Below are positions 36,511-48,544 of a stretch of 64,000 nt of DNA, one piece after another; position 1 is the stretch's first letter, and each line of letters opens with the position of its first letter. The stretch lies in NCBI GenBank assembly GCA_020205615.1, contig CM035163.1:54347899-54411898 (forward strand), in the 5' to 3' direction. Below the pieces are notes generated by a model. It saw nothing but the letters and a program-made list of their open reading frames with translations. It was not told where the DNA came from and searched no databases. The translations under genes and the position numbers were made by a program. Source of the DNA: Panax quinquefolius. Its lineage: Eukaryota > Streptophyta > Magnoliopsida > Apiales > Araliaceae.

Positions 36511-37531
36511 TTTTCACCTTTTCCACCAATGTTGAACTGTTACCTATCTGGAATAACTTTTCTTCGGATTCTGTTGGATATTTAATTTCCAACTCCATCT
36601 TAGCCATTTCCGACACTAGCTTCTCCTGAGCAGTTAACATCATCAACTTCTCTCGTCCTTTCCTACTTAAAGTATTAGCAACAACATTAGCCTTTCCAGG
36701 ATGATAGAAAATCTCACAGTCATAGTCTTTGATCAGCTCCAACCATCTTCTTTGTCTCATATTCAAATCTTTTTGTGTAAAGATATACTTCAGACTTTTA
36801 TGGTCGGTATATATCTCACACCTCTCTCCATAAAGATAATGTCTCCAAATTTTCAGGGCAAACACCACCACCGCCAACTCCAAGTTATGAGTCGGATACC
36901 CTTTCTCATAATCTTTCAACTGACATGATGCATACGCAATAACTCTGCCGTTCTGCATAAGAACACAGCCTAGTCCTTTATGCGATGCGTCATTATACAC
37001 CACAAAATTTCCTGTATCATCAAGCAATGACAACACAGGTGCAGAGCTCAGCCTCTTGTTCAATTTCTGAAAACTTTCCTCACACTTCTCTGTCAAAACA
37101 AACTTAACTGCCTTTTTAGTTAGGTTCGTCAACGGAGTCGTGATCTTGGAAAAGTCTTGAATAAAACGCCTGTAGTAACCTGCCAATCCTAAAAAACTCC
37201 TTACTTCGATTTTGTCTTGGTGATCCCATTTATTACTGACTTCAACCTTTGATGGATTTACCGAAATTCCGTCCTTATCAATAACGTGCCTAAGAAATTG
37301 TACACGTTCCAACCAAAATTCATATTTTGAGAACATAACGTACAACTTCTCTTTTCTCAACATTTCCAACGTCAATCTCAAGTGTTCCACATGTTCCTCT
37401 TTGGTTTTGGAATATACCAATATATCATCAATAAACACCACCACAAATTTGTCTAAGAATGGTTTAAACACCCTGTTCATCAAGTCCATGAATGCTGCAG
37501 GTGTGTTGGTTAAACCAAAAGACATAACCAA
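36511..37531 (-). pseudogene. gypsy reverse transcriptase (C-terminal part) and RNase H
   Basis: RT piece with [17 protein letters not shown] and the catalytic FIDDILVYS motif, then the RNase H-like domain ([40 protein letters not shown]). The closing motif reads ANTLSRK where ADALSRK is usual, so the Asp of that motif is Asn here. The preceding RT portion joins in the same frame but is cut by three stops. The frame runs on past the frame change near 36505 to a stop at 36458. Confidence 0.9.
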
Positions 37532-38542
37532 AAACTCGTAATGACCATACTGAGTTCAGAACGCTGTTTTTGGTACATCCTCAGGCCTCACCTTCAACTG
37601 ATGATAACCACTTCACAAGTCTATCTTAGAGAAATACCTCGCTCCCTTCAACTAATCGAACAGGTCATCGATTCTAGGTAATGGATACTTATTTTTAATC
37701 GTGTCCTTATTCAATTCTCTGTAATCAATGCAAAACCGCATCGATCCGTCTTTCTTCTTAACAAACAAAACCGGTGCTCCCCACGGCGACACACTCGGCT
37801 GAATATATTTCTTATCGAGCAGTTCTTGCAATTGCACCATTAACTCCTTCATCCCTACCGGGGCCATTCTGTATGGTGCTTTAGATATCGGGGCCGTTCC
37901 TGATAGTAAGTCAATCACAAACTCGATTTGTCGATCCGATGGAAGACCCGACAAATCGTCTGGAAATACATCTGCAAAATCTCTTATGATCGGTATTTCT
38001 TCTAACTTCGCACTCTTCTTCTCTGTATCAACTATGTAGGCTAAGTATCCTACACAACCTTGTCTCAACAACTTCTTGGCTTGCATCACCGTCAGATAAC
38101 TTGCTTGTCGAGGTGACTTGCTGCCAAAGAACACAACCTTTGACAGAGTCATAAGGTTAACACACTTCCTTTGGCAATCAATTACTGCTTTGTAATTGAA
38201 TAACCAATCCATTCTCAGTATAGCATCAAACTCACCAAGTCTAATTGGTATTAAGTCCACCATCATCTCGTGACCTTTTATAACTACTCTACAATTCCTA
38301 TATATGAATTTAACTGGAATCACTTCCCTATTCACAATCTCTATACCTAAGGGAAATTCTAATTCTTCCTGAGGCAAATCTAAGTTCTGAGCAAATTCAT
38401 CAGATATAAATGAACAAGTAGCACCCGAATCAAATAGTACATAAGCATTAATATCATTAATCAGAATGATACCTGACACCACATCCTTAGACTGCACAGC
38501 ATCCTGCACAGTCATATTGAAAGTCCTTGCAGTAGGTCGGCT
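37532..38542 (-). pseudogene. gypsy protease and reverse transcriptase N-terminal part
   Basis: Aspartic protease motif ([13 protein letters not shown]) in the first 40 residues from 38515, then RT blocks [20 protein letters not shown] and [12 protein letters not shown]. In-frame stops at 37652-37654 (TAG), 37613-37615 (TGA) and 37556-37558 (TGA) interrupt the RT palm, and a TAA at 38543-38545 separates protease from gag. All four keep the same frame. Confidence 0.9.
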
Positions 38543-39608
38543 TTACTGTGCTAGTCCAGTGATAGTCAATGCACCACCACCGTTGTTGTTTCCTTTTCCA
38601 CCATTTGCACTTCCTGCTGGCTTCTTAGGGCAATCACGAGCCATGTGATCCTTTGAACCGCAGGTAAAACATGCTCCTTTCTTTGGACAAAAATAGTTTG
38701 GTGCAATGTGTCCCTCCTGACCATAGTTGAAACACACTCTCTTTCCCTTCAAACATACCCCAGTATGGTTCTTCCCACAAGTTGCACAAGCCTCAAACTT
38801 TTTTCTTCTTTGATTTCCTCTTTGTCCTCCCGCAGTCGATTCTCGCTCCCTTTCCTCTTCGATTATTACTTCCAACGTTACTTCCACTCGCCTTATTCTC
38901 ATTCTCATTCTTCCTCTTCTTCTGTTCTTGATTGTACTTGGTCAAGGCATCGCTTCCACCTTCCGCGATACTTGCCTTCTCCAGTACCGCCACAAATGTA
39001 TTCAACTGGAACATTGAAACCTTGCTGTAAAGCCAGGGGTTCAATCCTTGTTCGAACCTTCTCGCTTTACGCTCATCGGTGTTGACTTGATATGTGGCAA
39101 ACCTTGCCAACTCGTTAAATTTCGCAGAATATTCCGGCACCGTCATCGTTCCTTGCTTCAACTCCAGAAATTTCACTTCTAACTGATTTCGAGAACTCGC
39201 TGGAAAGTATATTTCAAAGAACATCTCCTTAAATCTATCCCACGCTATCACTCCTTGTCCTCCACAAACCTTATTTGCCTGCCACCAATAGCTAGCTTCA
39301 GACTTCAGCATGAACGTTGTGAACGCAGTCTTCTGATTCTTGTTAACTCTAGCAACGTCGAACACTTTCTCCATTTCCATAATCCAGGTTTGGGCTTCCA
39401 CTGGATTCATAGACCCTTGAAACTCTGGTGGTCCAACCGCTTTGAATTCCTTGAAGGTCATGACTTGAGCTTGCGGTTGATTCATAAATGCACCGTCAAC
39501 AGTAGCTACCAAGCTTCTTTGAACCGGATTAGCGTTGGTCTCGTTGTTATTATTAGTAGACCCCTCAGGAGGTGCTTGCTGTCGTGGTTGTCTTCTTCTA
39601 GGAGGCAT
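38543..39608 (-). pseudogene. gypsy gag with zinc knuckles, one frameshift
   Basis: Starts MPPRRRQPRQQAPPEG at 39608; the retrotransposon gag domain (GPPEFQGSMNPVEAQTWI, YWWQANKV, FLELKQGTMTVPEYSAKF) covers about residues 55-200. After a frame change near 38830-38870 the nucleocapsid region holds a perfect CCHC knuckle (CFTCGSKDHMARDC), a degenerate one with Cys replaced by Tyr, and a CATCGKNHTGVC set. The product would form virus-like particles in the cytoplasm. Confidence 0.9.
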
Positions 39609-39900
39609 TTTCTGTTAAAATATGCGTTTTATTAGTTCATTACTCAACTTCTTGGGTATTTGAAGTTTAACTTAAACATTCCAAGATTAAAGCTATAACA
39701 CAACATTTCAAATAAACTTTTATTCATTCATATCGTTTTACAACATACTAAAGATAACATAACCGCTATAAACATTTACTTTCCTGAACTAGACAAGTTT
39801 CAGGATTACATACTCATACTATCCCTTTATTTATCTCAAAATAAGGGATTCACAATTTATTTATTCACATAATTAACCACATATTATTATCACTCCTATT

Positions 39901-40629
39901 CTATCTAGGCATATTAAGACGTCGTAAGGCTTCTCGATGTTCCTCCTCCATGATACGATACGCTGTTCTACGATCCATCACGAACCACGATGAGTCTTCG
40001 AACTGAGGTGGATAATAAAATACTCGATCCTGGGCCCTATCAATTGCCGAATTAAAAGCGTAATCCATCTCTTTCATCTTGGCTTTCTTCACTTGGACCT
40101 TAGTCTTAGCACGATCTGCATGTTGAGTCGTCTTCATCCAAGCATCCTCTGCTCTTGCATGCTTAGCTGACTCCTCTTTGAAGTCATCTTTCAATTTCTC
40201 TATGTCAGTCTTCATCTTCTCGTTTACCACCAACAGATCTTCATGTTGATCCTTTGTATGAACTAAGTCCCACTCTGTGTTTCCAAGTTTTGAGTCAAGT
40301 TCCTGAATCTCCGCATCCTTCTGCTCTATCGAAGCATAATGCATCTCAACCATCTCCTTCAGCTCCTCAATTTCGTCCTGTAACTCTATGTTACAATCAT
40401 ACAGAGTGTCATACATCTCAGCTGATATGGAGTTTGGTGGAAACTCCTCAGGATCCTCTTCCTCATCCTCCTCCTCAATCTCCTCAGAACTTTCCTCCTC
40501 GGGATCGGTCACAGGTATATCCTCCTGGATCAACTGTTCCCGCACAACATGAATATCCCGGGGTTCATCGTCTATAGGTATCGGAGGTATCGCTTCTCTA
40601 GTTGGACTGGATCCTCCTTCGTTTGACAT
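39901..40629 (-). CDS. Extra ORF upstream of gag in the gypsy element, acidic coiled-coil protein
   Basis: An uninterrupted frame of 242 codons between the PBS (40847-40858) and gag (39608), in the sense direction. Residues 40-65 are very acidic (EEESSEEIEEEDEEEDPEEF). Residues about 75-185 have heptad-like spacing with charged residues and would form a coiled coil. The C-terminal 30 residues are basic (HREALRRLNMPR). No conserved enzyme motif is seen. Extra ORFs before gag are known from some plant gypsy lineages, but I do not recognise this protein. It is intact although gag and pol beside it are broken. It could also be the N-terminal part of a gag-related gene or a captured host fragment. 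Confidence 0.6.
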   Translation of the reverse strand: MSNEGGSSPTREAIPPIPIDDEPRDIHVVREQLIQEDIPVTDPEEESSEEIEEEDEEEDPEEFPPNSISAEMYDTLYDCNIELQDEIEELKEMVEMHYASIEQKDAEIQELDSKLGNTEWDLVHTKDQHEDLLVVNEKMKTDIEKLKDDFKEESAKHARAEDAWMKTTQHADRAKTKVQVKKAKMKEMDYAFNSAIDRAQDRVFYYPPQFEDSSWFVMDRRTAYRIMEEEHREALRRLNMPR

Positions 40630-40846
40630 CCTGACAACAAAATATTTTAAGTTTTACTTAACATTTTTCGATACTCGCGAGCACATAAGTTATTAACACA
40701 TAGCACATATTGTCCTTTTGTTGTTTAGCTTCAATGGATACCTTAATCCATTTCTTAAAACTCGATAAGAGTTGAACACCTCTATGTTTTCTATTTCCTT
40801 AAAGGTTACTTCCTAAGGTTTCCCCACTTAAGGTTCATAACCTAAG

Positions 40847-40858
40847 GCTTTGATACCA
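40847..40858 (-). other. Primer-binding site of the gypsy element
   Basis: Read on the minus strand, TGGTATCAAAGC follows the LTR end after three bases; one mismatch to the usual initiator-Met primer site. Confidence 0.9.
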
Positions 40859-40861
40859 ACC

Positions 40862-43800
40862 TGTGACACCCCCAAATCCAGGTACTCCATTCCCACAGGA
40901 TTTGGTGTTCATTATCCAAAATATTACATCTAACTACCCATAATTAAAGGATAATGACGTAATTTAAATAACTTAAACGAAATAATCTTCCCCATTAAAG
41001 GGTTACATCATAATCTCAAAATAAATCCCAGGTAATCTAACCTTAAAATTATTACATAAGTTTGCGGAATACATCACATATTAAAACAAGTCTTGAAATG
41101 TAAAACATTTAAATAATGTCTCATAAGTCTTCAGCACTTGGACAATTTGCCCTTTCCTTTGCTAGTAGATGACTCATCAACTTTCTTCACTTTAGCTGTA
41201 GTGTTAATTGCAAGAGTGAGCAAACAAATGCTCACTGATATAGAAAGTAGTAATGATAGCAACATGAGAGTGAACAACGAAAGCTGAACAATAAGGAACT
41301 TGTTCTACAAATCAAAATAGAAAACAAGTTTGAACTTTAATTATATGAGGGTCATAAGACCACGAACTATGTCCTCGATACTTAGGTATTATTACCCAAC
41401 CTTAACAGTCATTTAGACTATACGGACCCTTCTTAACGTACTTAGGGGGATCAACCCTTTGTACCATGTATTGTGCACAAACATCTAAACATTACACGTA
41501 CAAAATCCCCTAGATTAGGGTTGTTCGTCTCAGTTTGAATTTTGAATTTCCGCACTAAAGAAAGTTTAGTTTGCAACTAGCTTATTAGTGTTTCTAGAAT
41601 TTTAGAACACTATTCAATTTACATCAATAAAGGTTTGATACAAGAATTTATAACTGAACAAGGCTGCTTAAATCAAAGGTTAATAACAACAATATACATT
41701 TGGGTAAACATGGAATTCATGCAAAGTGCTACATTTAAATGAGTTAGAACTATCTCATTTGAAGCAATGAATTAAAGCAATACAAATTCTGAATAACAAT
41801 AATAAGAAACAGAAATGTGAAACTCATTCGATGTAACGAAATAGGTTACAATAGCTTATTCAATCGTACATAAGAATAAAATCAATAATCTCGCTCAATT
41901 AAAGTTTAGGAACTTGCATTCATTAATAGAAGAATGAAGTTAGAAAGCTTGCTGAATAAAAGTTTAGGATAAAAACTTGTTCAATGTAAAGAGGTAAGGT
42001 TTAAAAACTTGCCTTGATTGTAAGCTACACAAATGTAAAATAATCTCCAATTACCCTACACATATCATTAAAATCGCAACAACAATTAATTGTATGAATA
42101 TTAGCTTTATGGGTTTTAAACCATCATTTAGGTCATAACCCTAACTTAGCATCTAACCATGTAGGTTAACACACTTAACGAATCTGAAATCTAATTACGA
42201 GCCAACATAGCTTAATCGTTCATCTTTAACTTTTGAAAACATCACTTTTAGTTTCATTATATAACTCAATTAACAATCACTTAAAAATCTTTTACACTTT
42301 GTATTATATCACATGACAATCTGTTATTGTAGTTTATGTTACGCCTCGACATCATTAACATGCATGCTAAACTAATATAAGTCCATTACGCATGACCTGC
42401 AAATAAGCAGACTTCATCGTCATTATTTCATGGTGTGTGGCAATTGCGCCACACTTAAGCCCTCGATCCGTGGCAATTTGTGCCATTTTGGCCTTGGCAC
42501 CAGCGAAGTCGCTATTTGGTGCTCAATCATAGAAAAGTGGTGGCAAGATCAAGGTTTTTCTTCGATCAGGGCGACGGCAATACCGCACACACACACGAAC
42601 GAAAGAACGCGCTTAGCTTGCTTACTCGCATAACATCGCCTAATTTAACCCAATATCATAGAAAACATGAAAGATAGCAACTAGAACTTTGTGATAACAT
42701 CCATAACATGCAATACCACATAATAAAAACATAAACACTCTATACCTACAATTTTGAAGGATCAAAATCCCATTTTCACCAAATTTAATTATATTTACAC
42801 TATTAGCGAATTCGATCCCCACGAATTCGTTTCTTGACCAATTGACACAATTCCAACTACGCCGCTTTCATTTCTTAACATACTAACATAATCCACCAAC
42901 AAATTACAGATTATAACAAGTATTGATCATGAAAATTTATACTTTCTAAAGCCAATTTTAAACAAAAACACTGTTATTTATTTTTCTCCATATAAACCCA
43001 AATTTCATTTATTTGAACATCAACATAGACTTATAAAGGATAACTAACAGATTTAGCAAGAGAACACATACATATAAACAACATCTTCTACAACAATTCA
43101 ACCAAAACCCAATTTCCAGTGAATAGAAAATTACAACAACCAAATATTAGAATTAGGGGTAGATTACCTTGATTGAATGCTAGCAAAAGATAGTGTTAGA
43201 ATTTAGAACTTCTCCTTCTTTCTCTTGACAATCACCTAGAACTCAGTGTTTTTCTCTCTTCTCTCTCAACTCTGTTATTTAGCTTTAGGAGAAAAATAAG
43301 ACGCAAAAGAAAACTGATATGGCACTCTCCCACGTATTCATCCGTTAAAGAAAACAAAAGTCGTCAGTTGGAAAAAGCCAAAGGCCACAAGGCTTTGTTT
43401 GGCTACCACCTTTTCCCCCCAAATTAAATTATTTTTATAATATTCTTATTATATAGTTTTATGTCACACCTTTAGTTGATTAATTTAAATAACTTAGTTT
43501 AGTTAGTTTAAATAACTTATACTAATAAAAATCTTTTTATCATTATACTTATAATTAATAAATAATTATATATCTAATTTACTTAATAAATTAGAAACAT
43601 CACTTTATTTAATTTATTTATTTCCATTAAATTAAACAATTCATGTAATTTAATTATTCTCTTAAATATTAAGCAATTGATTTAATTTAATTATTTCCTT
43701 AAATTAAATCCTTCAGATAAAATTATCAATACTCAATTTAATTAACACTAATCAATTTAGTTACTAAATTAATTCACCACAATTCATCAATTATTTATTT

Positions 43801-43881
43801 TTCTCAATAAATAAATTATTTAAAATATTTATTTAATTCCATAAATATTTAAATTAAATTATAAATTTCTCGATCGTTACA
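40862..43881 (-). repeat. 5' LTR of the gypsy element
   Basis: 3,020 bases, TGTGACACC to CGATCGTTACA on the plus strand, uninterrupted. Best reference for the family in this window. Confidence 0.93.
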
Positions 43882-45089
43882 CTGCCAATATGGAATGATG
43901 CCATCTCCGTCCTCATGGATAGGTATCTAAGCCTAACACACTCATATAACGCAAACATGGGAGCCTCTCATAGGCCCAGAACTATCAATGTAAAGACAAA
44001 CATCTGTTGTCAGTTAACACTCTTAACCTGTACATGGGAAAAGACATGAGAAATACTCACCAGCAGAAACGGGTAGAATCCTAACCAAGCCTCGGTCAAG
44101 CCTTGCGAATGTATGCGCATTCCCCTGAGGAAGTAGCCCCAATCATACTCTCCAATATGGTCCACGTGTCGAGTGGCGCTGATCAAAGTGAAAGACACTA
44201 TAGAAGTGTTATCTGTTATGAAGCTGCCCCTAATGATCATCAAGAACAATCGCCGAAGAATGCGATCCCTGACTATCACATCATCGGGTATGGGCTCACT
44301 CACCAACCCACTTATAGCATCTACGCTCAAAGGACCTGTACGAACAGTACTGCCCTTGAGCGCCGCTGCCGAAACTTCTAGCAAGGATTTGATGGCAGTC
44401 GGGGTAATATCCGCCATACAAGGCACTGGTACCCCTCCAAACTCCATACCTGTGATAAACCGCCAATCCATCGGCGTCATCATCACCTCACAATCTAGCA
44501 AATGTAGTGACTGAGTGTTATGAAACCAGCGCTTAGATAATGCCCTGAGGTAACCCCAGGGACAACAGCGGGGAAGAATGGAAAAAAATGTCCCGAATCC
44601 CCAGTCGTGTACAATCACTCTATAGTTATCATGCAGAGCCTGATACATAGAGTGGATGCTGAACCAGTTCCCTCGAGACTGTGTAAAGCCGGGAACCTAC
44701 ATTAAAATGGAGATCAACATCAAAATCCTTCACTCCTAATTAATAGGAAAAAGGAAGATTAAGATCTAACTTTATACCTCATTTGCGTGCAAGAGTGTGG
44801 CTGAAGGTGTTGACTCAAATCGCCCGTAAGCTCGGGTTCGCCACCGAATGCTCGCCAATTCCTCACGGGAACAGTATGTGTAGTAGGAGAACGGGTCCCA
44901 ATCTGGAACATCCTCCTCCTCGTCCTCGATGTCCGACACATCAACCTGAACTGGACGTATCATCGCCTCCACAAAACGACGAGGCTGTCTAACAGAATGG
45001 GGTCGAGGCACTTCAGAAGCCCTTCTCCGTACACCAGAAATAGTCTTACGGGAACTACTCGGTTGATCCAGATTCATATATCTGGACAA
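43882..45089 (-). pseudogene. PMD gene A, exons 1-2 and start of exon 3
   Basis: Exon 1 (45089-44778) starts MSRYMNLDQPSS; it is acidic and Ser-rich, and ends before GTATAA. Exon 2 (44696-44061) begins VPGFTQSRGNWF and contains the PMD core (YRVIVHDWGFGTFF, DCEVMMTPMDWRFITGMEF), ending at a GTGAGT donor. Exon 3 opens at 43981 (FWAYERLPCLRYMSVLGL) and is cut at the gypsy insertion. Exons 1 and 2 are multiples of three (312 and 636 bases). The only defect before the insertion is a TGA at 43913-43915. Exon 3 resumes at 22850. PMD proteins are plant-specific; Arabidopsis MAIN/MAIL1 act in nuclear gene silencing. Whether this copy was a host or transposon gene is unknown. Confidence 0.82.
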
Positions 45090-45833
45090 TAAGTCTCCAA
45101 ATCACCTCAGAAAGGGTGTGGTAAATTCTTATCTGGAGCTTTTCAAAAATGCATTTTTATGACTATATGCATGGATGCATTATTTTAACGTACATCTATA
45201 GTAGAGTTAAAAATGCATGACTACCCAATACCTACATTTTGGAAAAATTTTGTCGTAGTCCCCTTTGTAAATAGGACTATCCACATGCACATAGGCATGA
45301 CTAGGTGGCCATTTAGTAGCACACCTACCCACAGTCATATACATCCTACAGGCATTAATACATCATAGTAAAAAATTCCGTAAGGGTAGTCTAATTACCA
45401 GGATTATTTTACTTTTCCACCTTTACTCATTTGTCCTCAAATAGGATAAGAAATGACAGTAAAAGGTGCCAATTTGACTATTTCAAAAGTCAAATTTTTT
45501 CACATTATTATGTTCAACATGGTTTAATACTAACATTTACTATGTTGAATATTTTTTATAAAGTCATATCAACATGTATATTCACTACTATGTGTTTAGA
45601 TGTATTTCATGTGATAAGTCATTTTCCAACAGATAAAAACTGGAAAAGAATACATGCATACGTTACCAGGACAGTGTAGAATACTTGGACGGTAGAAGAA
45701 TTTGTAGAAAGTCGCCCGAACTTAGCAGATCTGAAGAAGAGCTCTCGAATTTCCTTCGCGACGCAACTTGAAAGTGACTTATGAAAGCAACCTGCAGCCT
45801 TTACATATTCACAGTTGGCCGCAGGTCCACATG

Positions 45834-45875
45834 CGACTACCACAGGTGTACCTACGACTACCACAGGTGTACCTG
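45834..45875. repeat. Two tandem 20-bp units
   Basis: CGACTACCACAGGTGTACCT twice in direct succession. Confidence 0.9.
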
Positions 45876-46199
45876 CGGTACCCCTACATGGGTCCCACCC
45901 CTCTGGTTCAGTCTAATTCGAGTTACAAAGGAGGTCTCACAAGCTGAAAAGGCCAAATTAGGAATAAAAACGCTACACGATTGAGCGGAATAGCCTGGAA
46001 TCCTGGTTGTCACAAGTCAAATTATGGCTTTAAATGTCACTCATTGGTATTCGCCTAAATACAAGGTACACTATACCAATAAGCTCAGCTTTTGCAAATC
46101 ATACTCGGTAATGCCTCACTTGGTCCGATCTTTCATGAATCTGTGGTCGTAACCCTAAAAGCCTTTCCCGACAGGGGAAATTCAAATATGAGAATTCAT

Positions 46200-46475
46200 T
46201 GATAATGTATCGTCGGTAGGGGTTACAATGCATTCTTCGATCATCCACGTATCCCCGGTGGGGGTTACAACACATTTTCATCCATTGATGTACATGTCAA
46301 TGAAGGTCAAACAACCTTGACGTCATCTCAGCTGGTGGCAAGTAAACCCATCGAAGCATCGGAAACTATTCGATGAGTGGTACCCATATCCACGTATCCC
46401 TGGAGGGGGTTACAATGCGTATCTATCCGTTGATACACACATCAATAAAGGTCAAACAACATTGACAGTTTTTCC
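46200..46475. repeat. About 150-bp imperfect tandem blocks
   Basis: Phrases CACGTATCCC, GGGGGTTACAA and AAGGTCAAACAAC recur in the same order, with a third partial copy upstream. Confidence 0.7.
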
Positions 46476-47049
46476 AACAGGGATCTATCCGGTGATACAC
46501 ATCGTCAAGGTCGAGCGATACGATAATACATATCTTGTTGGCGATAACTCCAACAGGACCGTGGTATATGCTGGTGACACAAAATAGAAAAGACCATCCT
46601 TATCGGAGAGGACCGATGATGGAATATTTTATACACATCCTCAAATGAATAAAGCTTTATCCCCACAGATCTCTTGTACACGAGAGGCACATCTTCAGAG
46701 TAAAGTCTGTATCAAGGATTCAGGACTTTGGTGATAACCCCAATGTCAACATCCTGGAAGACTTGGATCAAACGTCCAAGACATCACTGATTGTCATCCC
46801 CGGCAGGATTAACAGGGAACTGACAATAATTTCATCATGTTGGAAAATAATCCAACAAAATACATGCATCATGCATTTGCATCATGTTGCTGCACATGGC
46901 ATCATATTTATCTTGTTGCATTTCAAGTGTCTAGAATTCTTTATCCTATCCATGCCTTGCATTTCATGAATATAATAAAGAGGGGGATCTGTAGACACTC
47001 AAAATTTTCTGCACACCTGTTACTAACATTGCAGGGGAGCCGATTTATC

Positions 47050-47425
47050 TTTCAGAGATAACCCTAGAAGATAGCTCATATCCATATCAGATACCACTGA
47101 AAGTTCAGTCTCAACCCCGGAACACACACTGGGATTATCAGTATCAATCTCGGAGATAACCCCGAGTTTCATCCTTGGAGATAACCCCAAGGAATGCCGT
47201 TGTAGTTCCGGCGATAACGCTAGAAATGCTTATTGCAAATACATGCAATCAGCTTCAACCTCGGAACTCCCGCCGAGGCACTCATTCCAAAGACCTAGAG
47301 ATAACACCGAGAAGACAGGCACACTTAAAGATGACCTTGAGGAATTCAAACACTTGCAGCAGTCCAATCTCAGAGATAACACTGAGCAACGTCTACTTTA
47401 TCAGCCCAAACCAGAGATAACCCCA
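47050..47425 (+). repeat. Array of short palindromic GAGATAACCCC phrases
   Basis: At least six short blocks of the type CTCGGAGATAACCCCGAG, each in a slightly different flank (CTTGG...CCAAG, CTCAG...CTGAG). The flanks keep complementing each other. Confidence 0.75.
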
Positions 47426-48167
47426 GTGAGGGGCAAAATCATCATCTTTCCACCTCAACCACACATTGCACCGTCTCAACATCTCACATATATATTTCTA
47501 CACAACAATGTCCCATAAGAGCCAAGGAGTTCCAATCCCGAGTGATTATTACGCAGGGCAGCATACCGGATAGAATTTGAAGCTTGAAGACCATGTGCAT
47601 GGTCCCCTCTTCCTGACTTTGTACAACCTCTAATCCCATGTCATTGCGTAACTCTCGACAACGGCGGTCCAAAAAAGGTCTTGTACACCTCAATCAGATG
47701 CTCGGATTGATGTTCCGCAAGTTCGAGCAGACATCACAGTGTACAAGTGCACGTACTTCGAGACGATGGGATCCACGGAGCCCAGGGCACCTCGGCAAAC
47801 AAGCAGGTGCATCTGGCTGCCGCCATAGTACATACCTATGACCACTGACTCCATAAATATAGAGCTTGGGGTGGCCATAATTCAAGAGAAAAAGGCGAGG
47901 AAGCCCTATCAAATTTGCTCTGTACACACCCCATATTGAATGCTTTCTCATTTCAAATACTTTTTAGCTCACATATAGCTAGATTTTTACTGGCGAGAGC
48001 CGATTGTTCATCCACTTAGAGTCATAGAAGTCTTCTTTGGCAGCCCACTGTAAGCTTTCTTACACTCTATAAAGCATTTCTCTTCATCTTTGCACACATT
48101 ATTCTTCACATTGAGAGTCGTGTTGTGTGTGTATGCAGGACTTGATTCAGTGGTTTTCATTTCTGTC

Positions 48168-48272
48168 TATATATATATATACTTATATATGTATATATTT
48201 ATATATATGGACTAACATTATCGAGTTATGCCTCGATTGATCCTGAGACTTATGTGCTGAGCGTTTACTTGC

Positions 48273-48329
<57 letters not shown>

Positions 48330-48401
48330 TTATATATATGAAGCTGTTGTCGAATTATGTCCGATGAGCACTGGATTTAACATCCTGAGGGCGTTCTTGA
48401 G

Positions 48402-48461
<60 letters not shown>
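48168..48461. repeat. (TA)n microsatellites
   Basis: Tracts at 48168-48182, 48277-48324 and 48402-48461. Confidence 0.9.
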
Positions 48462-48463
<2 letters not shown>

Positions 48464-48544
48464 CAAATCATTTGAAATGATAAACCGAAATAGGGATTGA
48501 GAAACATCATGTGTGTTTATGGCTTATATATATCTATATTTACA

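Larger units (their letters stand above)
22856..43881 (-). mobile_element. Ty3/gypsy chromovirus (Tekay/Del-like) with a nested copia element
   Basis: Two LTRs of about 3.0 kb flank an internal region at 34992-40861 with PBS, extra ORF, gag, protease, RT, RNase H, integrase and PPT, all read on the minus strand. The outer bases are CCGCC (22851-22855) and CTGCC (43882-43886), a 5-base TSD with one C/T difference. Without the copia insertion the element would be about 11.9 kb. A chromodomain-like C-terminus and very long LTRs suggest the Tekay/Del clade. The LTRs differ by roughly 3% in the first 400 bases by eye. It sits in exon 3 of PMD gene A. Confidence 0.92.
45090..46989 (+). other. Repeat-rich region, probable 3' internal part of the element whose LTR starts at 46990
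   Basis: No gene recognised. Contains a 20-base tandem pair (CGACTACCACAGGTGTACCT, 45834-45875) and repeated ACGTATCCC/GGGGTTACAA and GTCAATGAAGGTCAAACAAC blocks (46200-46325, 46390-46475). These look like the noncoding 3' part of a large gypsy element of Tat/Ogre type. Confidence 0.4.

Noticed and set aside
44103..44514. Plus-strand ORFs of 92 and 113 codons
   Set aside because: Antisense of PMD gene A exon 2.
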